Below are positions 16,927-24,382 of a stretch of 35,454 bases of DNA, piece after piece. Numbering within the stretch: position 1 is the first letter of the stretch; the number at the start of each line of letters is the position of its first letter. This DNA comes from Sphingomonas mollis (lineage in GTDB: Bacteria; Pseudomonadota; Alphaproteobacteria; Sphingomonadales; Sphingomonadaceae). The DNA lies in NCBI RefSeq assembly GCF_016427505.1, contig NZ_JAELXS010000016.1:1-35454 (forward strand), read 5' to 3'. The position numbers were made by a program, and so were the translations under genes. Under the pieces are notes generated by a model, which did not search any database, was not told the DNA's origin, and saw only the letters and a list, made by a program, of their open reading frames with translations.

Positions 16927-18339
16927 ATCATTTCGCTGTTATCGGGGCTGACCGGCATCGCGCTCGCGGCCGTATCCGCGCCTGCCGCTTCACAGGACAC
17001 GTCACCCGCTTCAGGACAGGCATCGCCCACCAGCTCGCAGGGCGACACCCGGTCGCAACCGCGCACCGGTGCCGGCGAAGCCGCTCCCGCGCCGGAGGAT
17101 ACGCCCTCCGCCCTCACCGCCGATACGCGTCGTCCCCCGCCGCCGGGGCTGATCGGCGACTGGCTCGATATCCGCACCCGCCTCGCTCGTCGCGGCATCG
17201 GCCTGACCGCGCGCTATGCATCCGAAAGCGCGTATAATTTCGCCGGCGGCGACCGGAAACTCTTCCGCGAAACGGGCCAGCTCGATGCCGGCATCCTGCT
17301 CGATCTCGACAAGGTCGTCGGCCTGAAAGGCGGTGCGTTTCAGGGCACGATCACCTGGCGGCGCGGCAAGAACCTGACCGACGAAGCTGGTCTGGGCGTT
17401 CTGCAACAGGTGCAGGAGGTCTATGGCCGCGGCCAGACGGTGCGCGTCACGCAATTATGGTACGAACAGGTGCTGACCGATCGGCTGGAGGTGAAGCTGG
17501 GCCTCACCAATCCGGGCGAGGATTTCGCCGCCTTTTCGTGCCAGTTCATGAACCTCAGCTTCTGCGGCGCACAGCCAGGGAATCTGGCCGACGACTATTG
17601 GTACAACTGGCCGGTCAGCCAGCTCGGCGCCCGGTTGCGCGTGAAGCTCGACGACGAACGCTACGTCACCGGCGCGGTGTACCAGATCAATCCCCGCAAC
17701 CTGACCGACGATCTGTTCATCGCGCATGTCGATGGCGGCACCGGCGTGCTGGTGCCCGTGGAAGCCGGATGGGTCCGTGCGGGGGCGGGGGGCCGGATCG
17801 GGTCGTACAAGGCAGGTGGCTGGATCGGCACCGCGAATGGCGACGATGTGCTGCTCGACGTGAACCGCCGGCCGATCGCGATCACCGGCCTGTCGCCGCT
17901 GCAACGCGGATCGCGCTACGGCGTCTATATCAACGTCGAACAGCAACTGACCGGCCGCGCGCGCGACGGCAAGGCGCAGACCGGGCTCAGCGTGTTCGCC
18001 AATGTGACGCAGACCGACCGGGGGACCAGCATCACCGATAACCAGGTCTCGGTCGGCCTGTTCTATCGCGGACTGGTGCCCCGCTTGCGGGGCGAAGTGC
18101 TGGGTATCGGTCTGGCCCGGACCAACGTGAACGGCCGCGTGGCGCGGGGCCAGCGGCTGGACCCCACGCGGCCGGACGTGCAGGATTCGGCTGAGTATGC
18201 GGCCGAGGTCTATTATTCGATCCAGCCGCTGGAGGGGCTGGAGCTACGTCCTAACCTCCAGTGGATTCACCAGCCCGGCGGCATCAGGACCGCGAATGAC
18301 GTCGGCGTCGTCGGCCTGAAGGCGGCGGTCACGCTGTGA
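16927..18339 (+). CDS. OprB-family carbohydrate porin without a canonical start codon
   Basis: About 470 residues. The frame is open from 16849 to 18339 and reads as an outer-membrane porin: a hydrophobic signal (SLLSGLTGIALAAVSAPAAS), a Pro/Ser/Thr-rich linker, then beta-barrel text including GLIGDWLDIRTRLARRGI, ISTLWYEQ-like strands (VTQLWYEQVL), CQFMNLSFCG and a C-terminal strand ending KAAVTL. This matches OprB carbohydrate-selective porins. No ATG, GTG or TTG occurs in frame before GTG at 17410, deep in the barrel. A strong GGAGG (16914-16918) lies eight bases before ATC at 16927 and eleven before ATT at 16930, so a rare AUC/AUU start is proposed; 16927 is used here. A start-codon mutation or sequence error is the alternative. 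Confidence 0.75.
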   Translation: MISLLSGLTGIALAAVSAPAASQDTSPASGQASPTSSQGDTRSQPRTGAGEAAPAPEDTPSALTADTRRPPPPGLIGDWLDIRTRLARRGIGLTARYASESAYNFAGGDRKLFRETGQLDAGILLDLDKVVGLKGGAFQGTITWRRGKNLTDEAGLGVLQQVQEVYGRGQTVRVTQLWYEQVLTDRLEVKLGLTNPGEDFAAFSCQFMNLSFCGAQPGNLADDYWYNWPVSQLGARLRVKLDDERYVTGAVYQINPRNLTDDLFIAHVDGGTGVLVPVEAGWVRAGAGGRIGSYKAGGWIGTANGDDVLLDVNRRPIAITGLSPLQRGSRYGVYINVEQQLTGRARDGKAQTGLSVFANVTQTDRGTSITDNQVSVGLFYRGLVPRLRGEVLGIGLARTNVNGRVARGQRLDPTRPDVQDSAEYAAEVYYSIQPLEGLELRPNLQWIHQPGGIRTANDVGVVGLKAAVTL

Positions 18340-18419
18340 CGCACCCGATATCCCGCCATCGGGGTTCAGGGCGCATTCAATGCGGGCGCGCGATATCGTC
18401 CGCCGCACAGGAGTTTCAC

Positions 18420-19028
18420 ATGTTCCGTTACGTTCCCCTCGCCGCCCTGATGATCGCCGCCGCCCCCGCGACTGCGCAACAGGGCGATCTCGCTGCCGTG
18501 CAGCGGCATTTGCAGGGCGTGACGACGATGACCGCCGCCTTCTCGCAGACCGACCGCACCGGCAAGGTGCTCACCGGCACGCTGACATGGAAACAGCCGG
18601 GCAACATCCGATTCCAGTATGAAAAGGGCGTCCCCCTGCTGATCGTGGCAGAGGGTGGCGCGCTGACGTTCATCGATTATTCGGTCCGGCAGGTGCAGCG
18701 CTGGCCGATCCGCAATTCGCCGCTCGGCGTGCTGCTCGATCCGAAGCGCGATATCACGCGCTTTGCGAAACTGGTGCCCGGCGGGGCCGACGACCGGATC
18801 GTCTCGGTCGCCGCGCGCGATCCGCAGCATCCGGAATATGGCACGATCACGCTGGTGTTCGTCCGCAATGCCGCCGCGCCTGCCGGACTGATGCTGCAAG
18901 GCTGGGTCGCACTCGACAGCCAGAACAACCGCACCACGATCCGATTGTCGAATCAGCGGTTCGGCGTGCCGGTCGCGGCGAACGCCTTCAAATGGAACGA
19001 CCCCCGTCGCAGCACGGCGCGCAACTGA
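18420..19028 (+). CDS. lolA: Outer-membrane lipoprotein carrier LolA
   Basis: 202 residues from ATG at 18420, with AGGAG at 18408-18412. A signal peptide (MFRYVPLAALMIAAAPATAQ) is followed by the LolA fold: LAAVQRHLQGVTTMTAAFSQTDRTG, LTWKQPGNIRFQYEKG and LTFIDYSVRQVQRWPI. LolA ferries lipoproteins through the periplasm from LolCDE to the outer membrane. In related alphaproteobacteria lolA commonly follows ftsK directly and precedes xth; here the porin lies between ftsK and lolA. Confidence 0.92.
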   Translation: MFRYVPLAALMIAAAPATAQQGDLAAVQRHLQGVTTMTAAFSQTDRTGKVLTGTLTWKQPGNIRFQYEKGVPLLIVAEGGALTFIDYSVRQVQRWPIRNSPLGVLLDPKRDITRFAKLVPGGADDRIVSVAARDPQHPEYGTITLVFVRNAAAPAGLMLQGWVALDSQNNRTTIRLSNQRFGVPVAANAFKWNDPRRSTARN

Positions 19029-19069
19029 CGCAACGCTTCGCTTCGTCGCGTTCGCCTGCGAAATTAGGG

Positions 19070-19244
19070 GTTTGTCTCTGACCATTCATCTGACCGCAAG
19101 GTTTGTTCTTCTAGTACCGGTCTTGCGGATATGGGGCGTCCGGGATTTCCCCCCTGTTGCTCGGATGAGCACCATGTCCTGCCTGCGTGACGAACGCTGA
19201 GTTGGCCCTTGCTCCATGCCCCCGGAGTGAGGGCCTTTCTCGTT
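19070..19244 (+). ncRNA. Possible structured small RNA or lolA 3' RNA
   Basis: The 275-base gap between lolA and xthA holds no convincing gene but several stems on the plus strand: CCGCAAG/CTTGCGG (19094-19128), TGCTC-GGAT-GAGCA (19158-19171) and a terminator hairpin (19204-19235). A C-run (19149-19154) lies unpaired or loosely paired between them. The layout suits a small RNA, either from its own promoter or processed from the lolA 3' end. No Rfam family is recognised and no promoter is evident; start is approximate. Confidence 0.3.
19204..19244 (+). terminator. Rho-independent terminator between lolA and xthA
   Basis: GGCCCTTGCTCC (19204-19215) pairs with GGAGTGAGGGCC (19224-19235) through twelve base pairs, two of them G-U, closing an 8-base loop. 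TTTCTCGTT follows. It would end the transcript arriving from lolA, or a small RNA, and separates it from xthA. Confidence 0.65.
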
Positions 19245-19303
19245 ATGCCCGTTCTGGCGGCCGGTTCTTGTGACGGCCGCCGCCGCCCGCTACGGGCAAA
19301 GCC

Positions 19304-20086
19304 GTGAAGATCGTGTCCTGGAACATCAATTCGGTGCGCTTCCGCATCGAGATCGTGGAAAAATTCCTGCGCGAGGTACGGCCCGACGTGCTGTGCCTTC
19401 AGGAAACCAAGGTCGTCGATCAGGATTTCCCGCGCGCCTCGTTCAAGGCGCTGGGGTACGACCGGATCATCGTCCACGGCCAGCGGATGCACCACGGCGT
19501 CGCCATCGTGTCGCGCGTGCCGTTGATCGAGGACGACCGGTTCGACTGGCAGGCCAATCAGGAGGCGCGTCATGTCGGCGTCCGCCTGCCCAACGGTGTC
19601 CGGCTGGAAAACGTCTATGTCCCCGCCGGCGGCGACGTGCCCGATCGGGAGGTGAATCCGAAGTTTGGCCAGAAACTGGATTTCATCGACCGGATGACGC
19701 GGTGGTCCGAAACGCTGGCCGGTCCCACGATCCTGACCGGCGATTTCAACATCGCGCCGCTGGAAAGCGACGTCTGGAGCCACAAACAGTTGCTCGACGT
19801 CGTCAGCCACACGCCCATAGAGGTCGCCGCGCTGAACGGCCTGCAGGCATCGAACGACTGGGTCGATCTCGGCCGTCACTTCCACCCCGCCCCCGCTCGC
19901 CTGTTCACCTGGTGGAGCTACCGTGCCAAGGACTGGGCGCTGTCCGATCGTGGTCGCCGGCTCGATCACATGTGGGCGACCGCCGACGTCGCCGCCCAGG
20001 CGACCCGGCATGAGGTGTTCGAGCCGTGCCGCAGCTGGCTGAAACCATCCGACCATATCCCGATCATGACCGAGTTCGACTGGTGA
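19304..20086 (+). CDS. xthA: Exodeoxyribonuclease III
   Basis: 260 residues from GTG at 19304 (KIVSWNINSVRFR follows). Catalytic features of the ExoIII/APE family are present: Asn7 in WNINS, Glu34 in CLQETK, the ILTGDFNIAP motif, the DHMW motif and the terminal SDHIPI histidine. The enzyme cuts at abasic sites and degrades 3' ends of duplex DNA in base-excision repair. A family-typical length supports the start, although the ribosome-binding site is weak. The stop overlaps the ribA start (GTGA). Confidence 0.95.
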   Translation: MKIVSWNINSVRFRIEIVEKFLREVRPDVLCLQETKVVDQDFPRASFKALGYDRIIVHGQRMHHGVAIVSRVPLIEDDRFDWQANQEARHVGVRLPNGVRLENVYVPAGGDVPDREVNPKFGQKLDFIDRMTRWSETLAGPTILTGDFNIAPLESDVWSHKQLLDVVSHTPIEVAALNGLQASNDWVDLGRHFHPAPARLFTWWSYRAKDWALSDRGRRLDHMWATADVAAQATRHEVFEPCRSWLKPSDHIPIMTEFDW

Positions 20087-21144
20087 AGGCCGCGCGCGAT
20101 GTCGCGCGCGCGATCGATGCGATGCGCCGCGGCTGGCCGATCGCGATCGAGGCGCCGGGCGAGGACAGGCTGGTGTTGCTGGCAGTCGAAACCGCCGACG
20201 CGGTGCGGCTCGATACGTTCGCGCCGGCGGGGAAATGCCCGGTGCTGATCTCCAGCGGCCGCGCGGCGACGTTGAAGCTGACCAACCAGCTCGCCGCCGC
20301 CGACCCCGATCTGCCCGTCGTGATCGAGCCGACGCCGTGGCTGGACTTCCCGACCGCGACCGCGCTGGCCGATCCGCAACTCGACCTCGCGACCCCGCTA
20401 AAGGGTCCGTTCCGCAGTATCGCCGTGGCCCAGCCCCTCGCGGCGCTCGCCGCGATCCGTCTGGCGCGGATCGCCGGCCTGCTGCCCGCCTATTTCATCG
20501 ACGGCATCGATCCGGAGGTGACGATCACGCCCGATGCGATCGACCGGCATCAGAGCGCGAGCGGGCTGATGCTCGCCACCCGTGCACGCCTGCCCGTCGC
20601 CGGTGCGGAGAATGCGGAGATCGTCGCCTTCCGCTCGCCCGACAGCGGCGACGAGCATGTCGCGCTCGTCATCGGCCAGCCGGACGGCACGCCACCGCTG
20701 GTCCGGCTGCACAGCGAATGCCTGACCGGCGACGTGCTCGGCAGCCTGAAATGCGATTGCGGCCCGCAACTGCACGCTGCCATCCACGCCATCGCTGATA
20801 GCGGCTGGGGCATCCTGCTCTATCTGCGGCAGGAGGGCCGCGGCATCGGCCTTGTCAACAAGTTGCGCGCGTATCAGCTACAGGATCAGGGGTTCGACAC
20901 CGTCGACGCCAACACCCGGCTGGGCTTCGCCATCGATGCCCGCGATTTCGGCGTCGCCGCGCGGATGCTGCGATTGCTGGGACAGGACCGGATCCGGTTG
21001 CTCACCAACAACCCCGCCAAGGTCGCAGGACTCGAATCAGCGGGGGTGACGGTCGCCGAACGCGTGCCGCACAGCCTGCCTGCCAATCCCCACAACGAGC
21101 GCTATCTCGCCACCAAACGCGACCGCACCGGCCACCAGCTATAG
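20083..21144 (+). CDS. ribA: GTP cyclohydrolase II with degenerate RibB-like N-terminus
   Basis: 353 residues from GTG at 20083, overlapping the xthA stop. The C-terminal half is a complete GTP cyclohydrolase II: zinc ligands Cys213, Cys224 and Cys226 in SECLTGDVLGSLKCDC, and RQEGRGIGL (249-257). It opens GTP in the first step of riboflavin synthesis. The N-terminal 170 residues resemble the RibB (DHBP synthase) fold in layout (AIDAMRRGWPIAIEA), but the acidic RibB active-site motif is replaced by EAPGEDRLVLLAV, so DHBP synthase activity is unlikely. Long RibA proteins of this type are familiar in alphaproteobacteria. No FMN riboswitch precedes it; translation is coupled to xthA. Confidence 0.9.
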   Translation: MKAARDVARAIDAMRRGWPIAIEAPGEDRLVLLAVETADAVRLDTFAPAGKCPVLISSGRAATLKLTNQLAAADPDLPVVIEPTPWLDFPTATALADPQLDLATPLKGPFRSIAVAQPLAALAAIRLARIAGLLPAYFIDGIDPEVTITPDAIDRHQSASGLMLATRARLPVAGAENAEIVAFRSPDSGDEHVALVIGQPDGTPPLVRLHSECLTGDVLGSLKCDCGPQLHAAIHAIADSGWGILLYLRQEGRGIGLVNKLRAYQLQDQGFDTVDANTRLGFAIDARDFGVAARMLRLLGQDRIRLLTNNPAKVAGLESAGVTVAERVPHSLPANPHNERYLATKRDRTGHQL

Positions 21145-21151
21145 TCCATTC

Positions 21152-21211
21152 GCTCCTCCCCGGCACGGGGAGGGGGACCGCCGGCCGCAGGCCGGTGGTG
21201 GAGGGGGATGG
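21152..21211. repeat. GC-rich palindromic repeat, single copy, downstream of ribA
   Basis: The first 29 bases (21152-21180) are identical to 9759-9787 inside dnaE2, and TGGTGGAGGGGG at 21196-21207 is shared too. The middle differs: here CCGGCC-GCA-GGCCGG forms a second hairpin. Two adjacent hairpins (CTCCCCG-GCA-CGGGGAG and the GCCGG stem) make it a small palindromic element. It starts eight bases after the ribA stop, between the convergent ribA and fliS genes. The rest of the gap to 21360 shows nothing recognisable. Confidence 0.8.
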
Positions 21212-21360
21212 CCCGGAACACTCCGCCAAAGATGGCTCGCTGTCCTACAAACCAGAATTTTGCTACCGTCGACGAACCGGCACCCCATCGCCCGACGAAA
21301 ACACGCCCGAAAAACCCGCTTTGGGTGCGAACTTCTGTGAAGTTCGATTCGCAATAAGCC

Positions 21361-21762
21361 TCACGCGGCCATCGCGGTGGCCCAGACCGCCGCGATCTCG
21401 GCCAGCGTGTCGGCCGTCTCCCGGAACGGCGCCGCGCTGTCGCCGACCGACGCGTCGATCACCGTCCGCCGCGCCCCGGCATACAGCCGCGCCAGCGTCT
21501 TCGACACCTCGCCGCCCCGTTCGTGGTCCAGTCCGGACTCCAGCGCGAACAGGATGGCGGTCGCCCGCGTCACCCTCTCGCTCTTCACCCGGAAATTGCG
21601 CTGTTCGGCCGCATGGGCCGCCGCACGCAGGGCCGCGACCAGTTCGCTGTAGAGCAACTGGACCAGCTTCGGCCCGCTTGCCGCCTGTGCCGTCCGGCCG
21701 GCGGCATCGATCTCGCGATAGGTCGACCACGGGTCGCGCAGCAGGGTGGATGCATAGGCCAT
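21361..21762 (-). CDS. fliS: Flagellar export chaperone FliS
   Basis: 133 residues from ATG at 21762, chosen because it overlaps the fliD stop (TGATG). A GTG seven codons upstream is the alternative. The protein is all helical and has FliS hallmarks: a start MAYASTLLRDPWSTYREIDAA, GPKLVQLLYSELVAALRAA and the later ILFALESGLDHERGGEVSKTLARLYA. FliS binds the C-terminus of flagellin, prevents premature polymerisation and guides it to the export gate. It is the last gene of the flagellar block. Confidence 0.85.
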   Translation of the reverse strand: MAYASTLLRDPWSTYREIDAAGRTAQAASGPKLVQLLYSELVAALRAAAHAAEQRNFRVKSERVTRATAILFALESGLDHERGGEVSKTLARLYAGARRTVIDASVGDSAAPFRETADTLAEIAAVWATAMAA

Positions 21763-23204
21763 CAGGAATCGCTCTTGTTCCACGCCGCAATCTGCTGCGT
21801 GAGGAAGGTCTGGGTGGATTTATAGGCGGCGACGCGGGCATCCATCGTCGCATATTGCTGCGTCAACCGCGTCGACATCGCGGTCGCCGCATCGCTGATC
21901 TTGCTCTTGGCGGTCGACAGGTCGGTCTGCTGCTTGGTGTAACGCGTGGTCAGCGCGTCGAGGCCTGACGTCTTGCTGGTCAGCGTCGTCGCCACCGCCG
22001 ACAACGCCGCCGATATGCCGCCGTTGCTGGCCCCGGTGCCGTCCGCGAACAGCGCCTCGACACTCGCCGGGTCCTTCGCGATCGCCGCGGTCAGCCGGGC
22101 GGTGTTCAGCGACAGCGTGCCGTCGCGGTTGGTCGACACGCCGATATCCGCCAGCGTCTGCGGCCCGCCCGTGGTCGATGTCGCCAGCACCGTCGTCGTC
22201 AACCGCCCCAACGTCCGCGCCATGCCGGACGCCGCGCCGTCCGACTTCAGCACGCCGCTGGTGATGTTCGTCTCTTCCTTGATGACACCCAGCAACTCGT
22301 TGAACGTCGCCACGAAATCCGACGCCGCCTGCGACAGCGAGGCGCTCGGCGCGCTCGTGCCCAGCGTCACCGGCGTCGTCGATGCGACCATCAGGTCCAG
22401 CTTCACGCCCGACACCAGATCGCTGACCGTGTTGCTCGACCGCGTGAACCGCGCCCCGTCCAGCAGCATCACCGCGTCCTGCGCGGCGGTGCCCACCGTC
22501 GTACCGGTGGCATTCGCGCCGACCGACAGCGACGAGAGGCTGAGGCCGCCGCCGCCGGTGTCGTTGCCTGCGATCTCGAACGCCTGCGTGGCACCCGTCG
22601 CACCCTTGATCGTCAGCCGCTGGCCGTCGCCGTCCTTGACCAAGGCGGTTTTCAGGCCCGTCTGCGCAGTGATCTGCGCCGCGATCTGGGCCAGCGTCGC
22701 ACCATCGGCGACGTCGATCGCGACCGACTTGTTCGGCGACAGCGTCGTGTTGCCGCCGGCATCGGTCGCATAGCTGCCGATGTTGACGGTCAGCGTGCCC
22801 GCCCGGAACCCGGCCGTCGCCGACACCGGCACGTTGGTCGTCGCCGCCTGCGCGCCCGCCAGTTGCTGGACGGTCAGCTGCGCGGACAGCCCCGCCACCT
22901 TGCCGCCCGCCAGCGACGACACGGCCACGACACCGGCATTGGAGCTGGTCGGCTGCGTCGCCAGCGTACCGCCCTTCACCAGCGACTTGAGTGCAGCGTC
23001 GAAGCCGCTGATACCGCTCTTCAGCTTGGCGATGCCGGAAATCTGGGCGGTGAGCGTATCCGCCTTGGCGGTGAACTGGCTGTTCTTGGCGGCATATTGC
23101 GCCTCGACCAGCGATGCGACCAGCGCCTTGGTATCGACGCCCGATCCCGCGCCCAGCGCCGTGGTGATCGATGTCGTACTGCTTACTGCCGTCGTGGTCG
23201 CCAT
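21762..23204 (-). CDS. fliD: Flagellar hook-associated protein 2 (filament cap FliD)
   Basis: 480 residues from ATG at 23204; GTG at 23207 is an alternative. The N-terminal domain (ALGAGSGVDTKALVASLVEAQYAAK, then KADTLTAQISGIAKLKSGISGF) and the C-terminal helical domain (LTSKTSGLDALTTRYTKQQTDLSTAKSKISDAATAMSTRL, ending QFATMDARV-like YATMDARVAAYKSTQTFLTQQIAAW) are typical. Five or six copies form the cap that folds flagellin at the filament tip. The middle is rich in Ala, Thr and Gly. It lies 47 bases after flhB and is coupled to fliS. Confidence 0.92.
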   Translation of the reverse strand: MATTTAVSSTTSITTALGAGSGVDTKALVASLVEAQYAAKNSQFTAKADTLTAQISGIAKLKSGISGFDAALKSLVKGGTLATQPTSSNAGVVAVSSLAGGKVAGLSAQLTVQQLAGAQAATTNVPVSATAGFRAGTLTVNIGSYATDAGGNTTLSPNKSVAIDVADGATLAQIAAQITAQTGLKTALVKDGDGQRLTIKGATGATQAFEIAGNDTGGGGLSLSSLSVGANATGTTVGTAAQDAVMLLDGARFTRSSNTVSDLVSGVKLDLMVASTTPVTLGTSAPSASLSQAASDFVATFNELLGVIKEETNITSGVLKSDGAASGMARTLGRLTTTVLATSTTGGPQTLADIGVSTNRDGTLSLNTARLTAAIAKDPASVEALFADGTGASNGGISAALSAVATTLTSKTSGLDALTTRYTKQQTDLSTAKSKISDAATAMSTRLTQQYATMDARVAAYKSTQTFLTQQIAAWNKSDS

Positions 23205-23251
23205 CACCCGTCCCTATGCTGTCCCCTGAAACGGCCGCCGCCCCCGGATAT

Positions 23252-24382
23252 TTAGGTAATTTTCATCCCGTTTTCGTCGAACCGCGCAGTGAGCGGCACC
23301 TCGATCGGCGGCTGCGCGGTGCCGCCCGCCGCCGCATTCAGGCCGAACACGAACGCCAGCACGGTGGCGATCGACAGGTACAGGTCGTCGCGCACCTCCT
23401 GCCCCTCGCGGCTCGTGTAATAGACCGCACGGGCGAGCGCCGGATATTCCAGCACCGGCACCGCGACCTCCCCGGCGATCTCGCGGATCGCCAGTGCCGT
23501 CGCCCCGCGCCCCTTGGCCACCACCACCGGCACCTGATCGCGGCCGCGATCATAGCGCAATGCGACGGCGAAATGGGTCGGGTTGGTCAGGATGACATGC
23601 GCCTCCGCCACCGCCTTGCGCGCACCGCCCGACAGGATCGCGCGCTGGCGGGCGCGGATATGGCCCTTTGCCTCGGGCGAGCCTTCACTCTCCTTGTGCT
23701 CGTCCTTGATCTCCTGCTTGCTCATGCGCAGCTTGCCCAGCCGCTGGAGGATCTGGATCGGCACGTCGATCCCGGCGATCACGACCAGCCCCACCGCCAT
23801 CGCGATCAGGATGCCGGTAAAGGTATCGCCGACATAGCGCAGCGCCTGCGGCAGGTTGGACGACGACAGCCCCAACGTCGCCCGCGTGGCATGCATCAGC
23901 ATGTACGTGCCGATACTGCCGAGCAGCACCATCTTCAGCAACGATTTGCCCAGTTCGATCCAGCCGTTGCTGCCGAAGATGCGCTTCAGACCGGCGGCCG
24001 GGTTGATGCGGCTGCCCTTGGGCGCGATCAGGCTGCCGTTGAAACCGAAACTGCCCAGCATCGCGCCACTGACCAGCGCGGCGGCAAAGCTGATCCCCAG
24101 CAACGACAGGATCGCCGGCGCCAGCCGCCACCCCGCCTCCATCAACGGCCGCCACGGCGAGAAGTCCTCGACGTCCGCGCGCCCGAACTGGAAGCTAGCC
24201 GCCATCACTTCCTTGCACGCCGCCAGCAGCGATGGCCCCATGAATGCCACCCACGCGACCCCCGCCAGCACGACGAGCGCGGTGGCGAGGTCGCGCGAGC
24301 GCAGGACGTTACCGTCCTCCTCCGCCTTTTGCCGGCGCTTGGGGGTCGGGGCTTCTGTCTTTTCGCCGAATTCGTCCGCCAT
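23252..24382 (-). CDS. flhB: Flagellar export switch protein FlhB
   Basis: 376 residues. The N-terminus has EKTEAPTPKRRQKAEEDGNV, followed by four membrane regions (about 32-52, 88-110, 144-165, 188-210) and a cytoplasmic domain with the self-cleavage motif NPTH at 267-270, almost the same position as in Salmonella. Cleavage switches the export gate from rod/hook to filament substrates, in response to FliK. The start ATG overlaps the fliR stop (TGATG). flhA, its usual partner, is not in the window. Confidence 0.96.
   Translation of the reverse strand: MADEFGEKTEAPTPKRRQKAEEDGNVLRSRDLATALVVLAGVAWVAFMGPSLLAACKEVMAASFQFGRADVEDFSPWRPLMEAGWRLAPAILSLLGISFAAALVSGAMLGSFGFNGSLIAPKGSRINPAAGLKRIFGSNGWIELGKSLLKMVLLGSIGTYMLMHATRATLGLSSSNLPQALRYVGDTFTGILIAMAVGLVVIAGIDVPIQILQRLGKLRMSKQEIKDEHKESEGSPEAKGHIRARQRAILSGGARKAVAEAHVILTNPTHFAVALRYDRGRDQVPVVVAKGRGATALAIREIAGEVAVPVLEYPALARAVYYTSREGQEVRDDLYLSIATVLAFVFGLNAAAGGTAQPPIEVPLTARFDENGMKIT

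Noticed and set aside
19023..19055. Hairpin directly after the lolA stop as its terminator
   Set aside because: AACGC/GCGTT is a short stem with a large loop and no T-run; the stem at 19204-19235 is a much better terminator.
19165..19200. Eleven-codon frame MSTMSCLRDER before the terminator, as an attenuation leader peptide
   Set aside because: It has no run of a regulatory amino acid, no ribosome-binding site was evident, and xthA is not a biosynthetic gene expected to be attenuated.
19070..19244. 6S RNA or another named RNA family
   Set aside because: The long paired rod with a central bubble expected of 6S RNA was not found; the hairpins are separate, so no family name is given.
20000..20083. 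FMN riboswitch upstream of ribA
   Set aside because: ribA starts inside the xthA stop codon, so there is no leader to hold one.
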